64,000 nt of DNA from Phycicoccus sp. HDW14. Its GTDB lineage: Bacteria > Actinomycetota > Actinomycetes > Actinomycetales > Dermatophilaceae. This document shows positions 56,737 to 64,000 of the stretch, piece by piece. Where the stretch lies: the NCBI RefSeq assembly GCF_011383005.1, contig NZ_CP049935.1:3906001-3970000 (forward strand), given 5' to 3'. The translations under genes were made by a program, and so were the position numbers. The notes beneath the pieces are model-generated. The model saw only the letters and a program-made list of their open reading frames with translations, was not told the origin of the DNA and searched no databases. How positions within the stretch are numbered: the first letter of the stretch is position 1; every line of letters begins with the position of its first letter.

Positions 56737-58469
56737 TGTTGCTGCGCCTCGTCCGAACCCACCTGCGCCCCTACTCCGGCCCGCTCCTCGTGCTCCTCGC
56801 CCTCCAGCTGGCCGGCACCCTCGCCTCGCTCTACCTCCCGAGCCTCAACGGCCGGATCATCGACGAGGGGGTCGCGGTCGGCGACACCGACTTCATCCTC
56901 ACCGCCGGGATGTGGATGCTCGGCGTCTCGCTCGTCCAGGTCGTCGCGACGATCACGGCCACGCGCATCGCGGCCCTGACCGCCGCCTCACTGGGCCGCG
57001 ACGTGCGCTCCGCGGTGTTCTCGCGGGTCGGCTCCTTCTCGGCCCGCGAGCTGTCCTCGTTCGGCGCGCCCACCCTCATCAGTCGCTCGACCAACGACGT
57101 CACCCAGGTCCAGCAGGTCGTCTACATGGGCCTGGCGATCATGGTCTCGGCCCCGATCATGATGGTCGGCGGCGTCTTCATGGCCCTACGCGAGGACATC
57201 GGCCTGTCCTGGCTCGTCGCGGTCGCGGTGCCGCTGCTCGGCCTCTCGGTCGGGCTCGTCATCAGCCGGATGGTGCCGCACTTCCGGGCCATGCAGAAGG
57301 CCGTCGACACCGTCAACCGGATCCTGCGCGAGCAGATCACCGGCATCCGCGTCGTGCGTGCCTTCGTCCGCGAGGACGTCGAGCGCGAGCGCTTCGGGGA
57401 GGCCAACCGGACCTACACGAACACCGCGCTGGCCGTCGGCCGCCTCATGGCCCTGGCCTTCCCCATCGTCATGGTCGTCTTCAACGCCTCGACCGTCGCA
57501 GTCCTCTGGTTCGGCGCGATGCGCGTCGACTCCGGCGCCATGAAGATCGGCGCCCTCACGGCGTTCATGTCCTACCTCATCCAGATCCTCATGTCCGTGA
57601 TGATGGCGACCTTCATGTCGATGATGATCCCGCGGGCGACGGTCTCGGCCGGGCGCATCGTCGAGGTCCTCGACACCTCGTCGTCGGTCCGTCCCGCCGA
57701 GGCGCCCGTCGCCCTCCCGGCCGGCCCCGTCGAGCTCGAGCTGCGGGCGGCGACCTTCGCCTACCCCGGCGCCGACTCCCCCGTTCTGCGCGAGGTCTCG
57801 TTCACCGCGCGCCCGGGCACGACGACGGCGGTCGTCGGTTCGACCGGCGCGGGCAAGACCACCCTCGTCGGGCTCGTCCCGCGCCTGCACGACGTCACCG
57901 GAGGCGCCGTGCTGCTCGGCGGCGTCGACGTGCGCGACGCCGCCCTCGAGGACCTGTGGCAGCACATCGGCCTCGTGCCGCAGCGGCCGTACCTCTTCAG
58001 CGGCACCGTGGCGAGCAACCTGCGCCACGGCGACGCCGACGCCACCGACGACGAGCTCTGGGAGGCCCTGCGCATCGCCCAGGCGGAAGACTTCGTCCGC
58101 GAGATGCCCGGGGGTCTCGACGCGCCGATCGCCCAGGGCGGCACGAACGTCAGTGGGGGACAACGGCAACGGCTGGCCATCGCGCGGGCCCTCGTCCGGC
58201 GCCCGGCCGTGTACCTCTTCGACGACGCGTTCTCGGCCCTCGACGTCGCCACCGACGCCCGGCTGCGGGCCGCGCTGCGGCCGGTCACCCGCGAGGCGAC
58301 GGTGGTGCTCGTCGCCCAGCGCGTCTCGAGCATCATCCACGCCGACCAGGTCGTCGTCCTCGAGGACGGCGCGGTCGTCGGTGTCGGCTCCCACGAGGAG
58401 CTGCTCGGCTCCTGCCCCACGTACGTCGAGATCGTCGAGAGCCAGCAGGCGATGGAGGAGGTCGCATGA
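56736..58469 (+). CDS. ABC exporter half-transporter 1
   Basis: 577 aa: six membrane segments (residues 1-320) then a nucleotide-binding domain with Walker A GSTGAGKTT near 368, Q loop VPQRPYLFSG, signature NVSGGQRQRLAIARAL near 472, Walker B VYLFDDAFSALD. The residue after Walker B is Asp-Ala instead of Asp-Glu (DDAFSALD), so this site lacks the catalytic Glu, as in one half of heterodimeric exporters. Partner encoded directly downstream (ATGA overlap). Confidence 0.92.
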   Translation: MLLRLVRTHLRPYSGPLLVLLALQLAGTLASLYLPSLNGRIIDEGVAVGDTDFILTAGMWMLGVSLVQVVATITATRIAALTAASLGRDVRSAVFSRVGSFSARELSSFGAPTLISRSTNDVTQVQQVVYMGLAIMVSAPIMMVGGVFMALREDIGLSWLVAVAVPLLGLSVGLVISRMVPHFRAMQKAVDTVNRILREQITGIRVVRAFVREDVERERFGEANRTYTNTALAVGRLMALAFPIVMVVFNASTVAVLWFGAMRVDSGAMKIGALTAFMSYLIQILMSVMMATFMSMMIPRATVSAGRIVEVLDTSSSVRPAEAPVALPAGPVELELRAATFAYPGADSPVLREVSFTARPGTTTAVVGSTGAGKTTLVGLVPRLHDVTGGAVLLGGVDVRDAALEDLWQHIGLVPQRPYLFSGTVASNLRHGDADATDDELWEALRIAQAEDFVREMPGGLDAPIAQGGTNVSGGQRQRLAIARALVRRPAVYLFDDAFSALDVATDARLRAALRPVTREATVVLVAQRVSSIIHADQVVVLEDGAVVGVGSHEELLGSCPTYVEIVESQQAMEEVA

Positions 58470-60513
58470 GCGAGCTGAAGTCCGCCGAGGAGAAGGCCGC
58501 CGAGGAGCGGCGCGGACCGGCCGGCGCGCGGCGCGGCGGCCCCCCGCACGCCCAGCTGGGCATGCCCACCGAGAAGTCCCAGGACTTCGTGCCGTCCGCC
58601 AAGCGGGTGCTCGGCCTGCTGCGCCCGGAGCGCGTCGTCGTCGGCGGCTCCCTCGTGCTCGCGCTGTCGAGCGTCGTCCTCAACGCGATCGGCCCGAAGA
58701 TCCTCGGGCGGGCCACCGACCTGATCTTCGCGGGCGTGTTCAGCCGCCAGATCCCCGCGGGGGTCACCCAGGAGGGTGCCGTCGCGGCGCTGCGCGCCCG
58801 CGGCCAGGGAACCGTGGCCGACGTCCTCGCCGCGATGGACCACGTCGTCCCCGGGCAGGGCATCGACTTCGGGGCCGTGGGCCGGGTGCTCCTGGTGGTT
58901 CTCGGCATCTACGTCGTCGCAGCCGGCCTCCAGCTGCTGCAGGGCCGGATGCTCACGACCGCGGTGAACCGCACCGTCTTCCGGCTGCGGCGTGACGTCG
59001 AGGACAAGCTCAACCGGCTGCCGCTGCCCTACTTCGACTCCCAGCCGCGCGGTGAGCTGCTGAGCCGGGTCACCAACGACATCGACAACGTCGCGCAGAG
59101 CCTCCAGCAGACGCTGAGCCAGCTCGTCACCTCGCTGCTCACCGTCGTCGCGATGATCGCGATGATGCTCTACATCTCGCCGCTGCTCGCCGTCATCGCC
59201 CTCGTGACGATCCCGGTGACGATGGTCGTCACCGGCGCCATCGGCAAGCGCTCGCAGGGGCACTTCGTCCAGCAGTGGAAGAGCACCGGGCAGGTCAACT
59301 CCGTCGTCGAGGAGACCTTCACCGGGCACGAGCTCGTCAAGGTCTTCGGGCGCCAGGCCGAGGCCGACCGCGAGTTCGCCGAGCGCAACGACGCCCTGCA
59401 CCACGCGAGCTTCCGGGCCCAGTTCATCAGCGGCATCATCATGCCGACGCTGATGTTCATCGGGAACCTCAACTACGTGGCCATCGCCGTCGTCGGCGGC
59501 TTCCGGGTGGCGAGCGGGTCGATGAGCCTCGGTGACGTGCAGGCCTTCATCCAGTACTCGCGCCAGTTCACCCAGCCGCTCACCCAGGTCGCCTCGATGG
59601 CCAACCTCATGCAGAGCGGGGTCGCCTCCGCCGAGCGCGTGTTCGAGGTGCTCGACGCCCCGAGCAGGAGCCCGACTCCGGCACCCCGGCACGCATCGAG
59701 CACCCTCGCGGCCGGGTCGCGTTCGAGGACGTCTCGTTCTCCTACACCCCGGAGCAGCCGCTCATCGAGCACCTCGACCTCGTCGTCGAGCCCGGCCAGA
59801 CGGTGGCCATCGTCGGGCCGACCGGGGCGGGCAAGACGACGCTGGTCAACCTCGTCATGCGCTTCTACGAGCTCGACGGCGGACGGATCACCCTCGACGG
59901 CAAGGACATCCGCGAGCTGACCCGCCACAACCTGCGCTCACGCACCGGGATGGTGCTCCAGGACACGTGGCTGTTCGCCGGCACGATCCACGACAACATC
60001 GCCTACGGGCGGCCGGGCGCGACCGAGGAGGAGATCCTCGAGGCCGCCCGCGCCACGTACGTCGACCGGTTCGTGCACTCGCTGCCGGACGGCTACCAGA
60101 CCGTGCTCAACGCCGAGGCCGACAACATCAGCGCCGGTGAGCGCCAGCTCATCACCATCGCGCGGGCCTTCCTCGCGAACCCGTCGCTGCTCATCCTCGA
60201 CGAGGCGACGAGCTCGGTCGACACCCGCACCGAGCTCCTCGTGCAGCACGCGATGGCCGCGCTGCGCAGCGACCGCACGAGCTTCGTCATCGCGCACCGG
60301 CTCTCGACCATCCGCGACGCCGACCTCATCCTCGTCATGGAGGACGGGCGGATCGTCGAGCGCGGGTCGCACGCCGAGCTGCTCGCCGCCGGAGGCGCGT
60401 TCGCCCGCCTGCACGCTGCGCAGTTCGAGGGCGCCATCGCCGACCCGGACGACGACCTGGCGTCGCCGACCGGCGGCGCGGGCGCACCGGCGATGGCGGG
60501 CCCGCGCGGCTGA
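58466..60513 (+). CDS. ABC exporter half-transporter 2, frameshifted
   Basis: 682 aa after correction. A charged, Arg/Pro-rich cytoplasmic extension of about 45 residues, six membrane segments, then Walker [10 protein letters not shown] near 451, Walker [13 protein letters not shown] with the catalytic Glu, and a degenerate signature NISAGERQL. Together with the first half, this gives one consensus and one degenerate ATP site. One C is missing near 59668; the corrected reading is [21 protein letters not shown]. Substrate unknown; multidrug or lipid export is a guess. Confidence 0.92.
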
Positions 60514-60642
60514 GCCCCGCGGGACGGCCGAGCTCGGCACCCGACCGAACTCGGGCGTCCCGCAGGCCCGACCGGCCGGGTGCGACCGGCTAGCGTGACG
60601 GGCGGTGCCGGGACGGGCACCGTCCTCGACGTGGAGCGGGTG

Positions 60643-62436
60643 GTGGGCGTGGTCGCTGCAGGAGCACAGTCACTGGTGGAGGGACTGCCGTCGGCGCTGC
60701 CGGCCGCCGACACCCTCATCCAGGCGAACGCCGTCGACTACCTGATCCTCGCGGTGTACTTCGCCTTCGTCCTCGGCATCGGGCTGCTCGCCCGCCGGTC
60801 GGTGTCGGACTCGGTCGACTTCTTCCTCTCCGGCCGCTCGCTGCCCGCGTGGGTCACCGGCCTCGCGTTCATCTCGGCCAACCTCGGTGCCGTCGAGATC
60901 ATGGGCATGAGCGCGAACGGTGCGCAGTTCGGCATCCCGACGGTCCACTACTTCTGGGTCGGCGCCATCCCGGCGATGCTCTTCCTCGGCGTCGTGATGA
61001 TGCCCTTCTACTACGGCTCGAAGGTGCGCTCGGTCCCGGAGTTCATGTTCCGCCGGTTCGGCACCGGCGCGCACCTCGTCAACGCCATCTCCTTCGCGGT
61101 GGCCCAGCTGCTCATCGCCGGCGTCAACCTCTACCTGCTCGGCTCGATCGTCCACGCGCTGCTCGGCTGGCCGCTGTGGGTCGCCCTCATCATCGCCGCG
61201 ATCATCGTCCTCTCGTACATCACCCTCGGCGGGCTGTCGGCGGCGATCTACAACGAGGTGCTCCAGTTCTTCGTCATCGTCGCGAGCCTGCTGCCGCTCG
61301 TCCTCCTCGGCCTGCGCAAGGTCGGCGGGTACGACGGCCTCAAGGCGAAGCTGACCCAGGTCGCCGAGACCGCCCCCGCGAGCGCGGGCGTGCCACCGGC
61401 CAGCCAGCAGCTCGAGTCGTGGCCGGGCAACGCGCTCACCGGGTTCGACAACGGCTTCCTCTCGGTCGTCGGCATCGTCTTCGGCCTCGGCTTCGTCCTG
61501 TCCTTCGGGTACTGGACGACCAACTTCGTCGAGGTCCAGCGGGCGATGGCTTCGGAGTCGATCTCCGCGGCCCGCAAGACGCCCGTCATCGGGGCCTTCC
61601 CGAAGATGTTCGTCCCGTTCCTCACGATCTTCCCGGGCATGCTCGCCGCGGTCCTCGTCAAGGAGATCGTCGAGCTCAAGCAGGGCGGCAGCCCGGCCGG
61701 CGGGGCCTCGGGGGAGGGCGTCAAGTACAACGACTCGCTGCTGTACCTGATGCGCGACCTGCTGCCCAACGGCCTTCTCGGGCTGGCGATCACCGGCCTG
61801 CTCGCCGCCTTCATGGCCGGTATGGCGGCCAACATCTCGGCGTTCAACACGGTCTTCAGCTACGACCTGTGGGAGCGCTACATCCGCAAGGACCGCAGCG
61901 ACGACTACTACCTGCGGATCGGGCGGCTGGCCACCGTCGGCGCCACGTTCATCGCGATCTTCACGGCGCTCGTGGCCAGCGGGTTCGGCAACGTCATGGA
62001 CTACCTCCAGACGCTGTTCGGGTTCTTCAACGCACCCCTCTTCGCGACCTTCATCCTCGGCATGTTCTGGAAACGGATGACACCGACGGCCGGGTGGGCG
62101 GGCCTCGTGTCCGGAACGCTGTCGGCCATCGTCGTCGCGGTCCTCAGCGAGGGCACGCTCGGCGGGCTCAGCCTCGGCGTCATCCCGCTCTCCGGCCAGG
62201 GCGCCGCGTTCGTCGCCGCCTCCACAGCGTTCGTCGTCGACATCCTCGTCTCCGTGGGGGTGACGATGGTGACCGAGCCGAAGCCGGCCTCCGAGCTCGT
62301 CGGGCTCGTCTACTCCGAGACCCCGCGCGAGCAGCGCACCGACCCGAACGAGGAGACCTACCCCTGGTACCGCCGCACCGTCCCGCTCGCCGGGCTGGCG
62401 CTCGGCATGGTCGTCGTCCTCAACGTCCTCTTCTGA
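60643..62436 (+). CDS. SSS-family sodium:solute symporter (SGLT-like)
   Basis: About 597 aa, 13-14 membrane segments. Sodium:sugar-type motifs: FFLSGRSLPAWVTGLAFISANLGAVEIMGMSANGAQFG near the start, YYGSKVRSVPEFMFRRFG, GMAANISAFNTVFSYDLWERY and the final WYRRTVPLAGLALGM. More like the SGLT/YidK subgroup than ActP. Several in-frame GTGs (60580, 60631, 60640, 60643) are possible; TAGCGT at 60590-60595 puts transcription start near 60603, ruling out 60580, and GGAG suits 60643. Followed by a small membrane gene. Confidence 0.88.
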   Translation: MGVVAAGAQSLVEGLPSALPAADTLIQANAVDYLILAVYFAFVLGIGLLARRSVSDSVDFFLSGRSLPAWVTGLAFISANLGAVEIMGMSANGAQFGIPTVHYFWVGAIPAMLFLGVVMMPFYYGSKVRSVPEFMFRRFGTGAHLVNAISFAVAQLLIAGVNLYLLGSIVHALLGWPLWVALIIAAIIVLSYITLGGLSAAIYNEVLQFFVIVASLLPLVLLGLRKVGGYDGLKAKLTQVAETAPASAGVPPASQQLESWPGNALTGFDNGFLSVVGIVFGLGFVLSFGYWTTNFVEVQRAMASESISAARKTPVIGAFPKMFVPFLTIFPGMLAAVLVKEIVELKQGGSPAGGASGEGVKYNDSLLYLMRDLLPNGLLGLAITGLLAAFMAGMAANISAFNTVFSYDLWERYIRKDRSDDYYLRIGRLATVGATFIAIFTALVASGFGNVMDYLQTLFGFFNAPLFATFILGMFWKRMTPTAGWAGLVSGTLSAIVVAVLSEGTLGGLSLGVIPLSGQGAAFVAASTAFVVDILVSVGVTMVTEPKPASELVGLVYSETPREQRTDPNEETYPWYRRTVPLAGLALGMVVVLNVLF

Positions 62437-62449
62437 CGAGGGAGCAGTC

Positions 62450-62740
62450 ATGGCAGAGACCCACAAGGCAGGCGCCTTCGACATCCGCAACGTCATCGGC
62501 GGCCTGCTCGCGATCTACGGCGTGATCCTCACCCTCATGGGCCTGTTCGGGGACACCGAGACCGAGAAGACCGGCGGCGTCAACGCCAACCTCTGGGCCG
62601 GGCTCGCCCTGCTCGTCGTCGGGCTGGGGTTCATCGCCTGGGCGCGCATCCGGCCGATCGTCGTGCCCGAGCACGTCGAGCCGGTGTCCGACGACCCGAC
62701 CCGCCCGGCACCGCGCAAGAAGCCGCGGTCCGGGCACTGA
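62450..62740 (+). CDS. Small two-TM membrane protein
   Basis: 96 aa. Membrane segments at about 13-33 (DIRNVIGGLLAIYGVILTL) and 48-66 (LWAGLALLVVGLGFIAWARI), then a basic Pro-rich tail (PTRPAPRKKPRSG). GAGGGAG lies upstream of ATG 62450, 13 bases after the symporter stop, so it is probably a co-expressed accessory protein. I do not recognise the family. Confidence 0.78.
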   Translation: MAETHKAGAFDIRNVIGGLLAIYGVILTLMGLFGDTETEKTGGVNANLWAGLALLVVGLGFIAWARIRPIVVPEHVEPVSDDPTRPAPRKKPRSGH

Positions 62741-62753
62741 GCGCGGCCGGTCG

Positions 62754-63461
62754 ATGACCTCGTCGGCGGCCGTCCGCGTCGGTGACCTCGACGCCCACCT
62801 CGCGGTGCCGTCGGGCGAGGGACCCTGGCCGGGGCTGGTCCTCGTCCACGAGGCCTTCGGGCTCGACGAGAACATGCGCGTCCTCGCCGACCGGATGGCC
62901 GGGGTCGGGTTCCTCACCCTCGCGCCGGACCTGTTCTCGCGCGGACGCCGGGCGGCCTGCCTGCGGGCGACCTTCGCGGCGCTGCGCCGGGGGAGCGGGC
63001 CGGCGTTCGACGACATCGAGGCGGCCCGGGGAGTGCTGCTCGACGACCCGCGCTGCTCGGGGCGCGTGGGGGTCATCGGGTTCTGCATGGGCGGCTCGTT
63101 CGCACTCGCCCTCGCCGGGCGCCCGGGGTGGGACGCCGCCGCCGTCAACTACGGGATGCTGCCGTCGTCACCGGACGACCTCGACGACGCCTGCCCGGTG
63201 GTCGCGAGCTACGGGGGCCGCGACCGCAGCCTGACGGGCGCGGCCGACCGGCTCGAGGTGGCGCTGGCCGCCCGGGGGGTTCCGCACGACGTCCGCGAGT
63301 ACCCGTCGGCCGGGCACTCCTTCCTCGACCCCACCGACGCCGCGCCGTGGTGGCTCGCCCCGGTGACCCGGTTCGTCCTGCACGCCGGCCCGGAGCCGGT
63401 CGCCGCCGCCGACGCCTGGCGCCGCATCGACGCCTTCCTCGGGGAGCACCTCGCCGGCTAG
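62754..63461 (+). CDS. Dienelactone hydrolase family protein
   Basis: 235 aa. Alpha/beta hydrolase with Cys nucleophile in GFCMGGSFA near residue 107, catalytic Asp in YGGRDRSL near 159 and His in SAGHSFLDP near 187, the Cys-Asp-His triad of dienelactone hydrolases. HEAFGLDENMR near the start matches the family. ATG 62754 lies 13 bases after the small membrane gene. Its stop TAG overlaps the stop of the convergent gene. Confidence 0.9.
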   Translation: MTSSAAVRVGDLDAHLAVPSGEGPWPGLVLVHEAFGLDENMRVLADRMAGVGFLTLAPDLFSRGRRAACLRATFAALRRGSGPAFDDIEAARGVLLDDPRCSGRVGVIGFCMGGSFALALAGRPGWDAAAVNYGMLPSSPDDLDDACPVVASYGGRDRSLTGAADRLEVALAARGVPHDVREYPSAGHSFLDPTDAAPWWLAPVTRFVLHAGPEPVAAADAWRRIDAFLGEHLAG

Positions 63462-64000
63462 GTGATGCGGCCGGGATGGCTCCACCGCGCGAGCAGGCCG
63501 TCGGGGTCGTGGGGCGCGCCGCCGCGGTTCCACAGCGCGAGGTACAGGTCGGTCGCGGGGCCGGACAGGACGGCGGCAGCCTCCGGGTGTGGCCCGTCGG
63601 GCGGCAGGCGCCGGGTGGTGACGCGGCCGGTGCCGACGTCGAGCAGCCAGCGCGCGCCGGAGTCGGCGGCGACGACGGCGGTGTACGGGTCCGCCTCCGC
63701 GCGAGGGCCGTTCGTGCGCCGCTGCCAGAAGCCGACGAGCAGCTCGTCGATGCCGTCGACGGCGGTGGCGTCGTCGAACCACGCGTCGTCGGGGGTCGGG
63801 GCGCGGCCGTGGCGGGGGTCGCGCGAGTCGCGGGCGGCCAGGGCGTCGAGCGCGTGGATCGTCGCCTCGTGGTGCTGGCGGCGGGCCCAGAACATCCGCG
63901 GGGCCGGCGACTCCTTGAGGAAGGTGGGGGCGACGAGGTCGTCGGGCGCGGCGCGCAGGACGTCGAGCAGCTCGGCGGCGCCGGCGCGCAGCCACGCCAC
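63458..64000 (-). CDS. Mycothiol-dependent maleylpyruvate isomerase family protein, 5' end cut by window edge
   Basis: 181 codons are visible; the N-terminus lies past 64000. MFWARRQHHEATIHALDALAA contains the metal-binding His/Glu helix of the DinB/MDMPI fold, and the C-terminal half (TGRVTTRRLPPDGP, LSGPATDLYLALWNRGG) is the usual second domain with its TDLYLALW motif. Mycothiol use is characteristic of actinobacteria. Stop codons of this and the upstream hydrolase share two bases. Confidence 0.87.
   Translation of the reverse strand: MAWLRAGAAELLDVLRAAPDDLVAPTFLKESPAPRMFWARRQHHEATIHALDALAARDSRDPRHGRAPTPDDAWFDDATAVDGIDELLVGFWQRRTNGPRAEADPYTAVVAADSGARWLLDVGTGRVTTRRLPPDGPHPEAAAVLSGPATDLYLALWNRGGAPHDPDGLLARWSHPGRIT

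Overview
The window reads as chromosome of a very GC-rich actinobacterium. Evidence: GC-rich codons throughout, a WhiB protein, a mycothiol-type enzyme at the right edge, BldG-like and Crp regulators, and gene orders that match (from memory) the Mycobacterium tuberculosis Rv3641c-Rv3683 region and the Streptomyces wblA/crp/acs/bldG/hppA region. An Intrasporangiaceae-like relative is plausible, but that is inference. There is no CRISPR array, rRNA or prophage; one tRNA (Pro, CGG) and one insertion sequence (IS481 family) are present.

Layout. 1-8.7 kb: a truncated membrane protein, a siroheme/cobalamin methyltransferase, a membrane patatin-like phospholipase beside a NarL-type two-component system, and a secreted protein. 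8.8-27.6 kb: conserved core with tRNA-Pro, metallophosphoesterase, YqeY, PBP1/PonA, WhiB4/WblA, an ArsA-like ATPase pair, RidA, MBL hydrolase, Crp, Nth, NUDIX, MarP protease, holin-like protein, NhaA and Acs, interrupted by an AbiEi/DUF559-like gene between 59-bp inverted repeats. 27.8-43.0 kb: a more accessory segment with a DUF4832 protein, phenylalanine hydroxylase, acetate symporter ActP with DUF485, threonine catabolism (Tdh, Kbl), the IS481 element, a LytS/LytTR-SSS symporter operon, a thioesterase and a degenerate Fic protein. 43.0-48.4 kb: a 0.94-kb repeat-rich gap, then a Tad/Flp pilus locus (CpaE, TadA, TadB, TadC, DUF4244 pilin, TadE, TadG-like). 48.4-54.3 kb: LapA-like protein, MrfA/YprA-type helicase, BldG-like STAS protein, H+-pyrophosphatase. 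54.4-64 kb: methyltransferase, a TetR-controlled heterodimeric ABC exporter, a third SSS symporter with a small partner, dienelactone hydrolase, and a mycothiol-dependent enzyme cut by the right edge.

Two properties run through the window. First, at least 16 otherwise intact genes, several normally essential or highly conserved, are broken by what looks like one (twice, two) missing bases, each placeable in a short G or C run; restoring them gives full-length proteins. This looks like systematic homopolymer undercalling rather than gene decay, so these are listed as CDS with the break described. Second, many genes have a TANNNT -10 element (often TAGGCT) only 6-8 bases before the start codon and no Shine-Dalgarno sequence, which predicts extensive leaderless transcription.

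Functionally the window combines cell-wall synthesis and envelope homeostasis (PonA, MarP, NhaA, patatin), C2/amino-acid carbon use (Acs, ActP, Tdh, Kbl, PhhA), global regulation (Crp, WhiB4/WblA, BldG) and surface pili (Tad).
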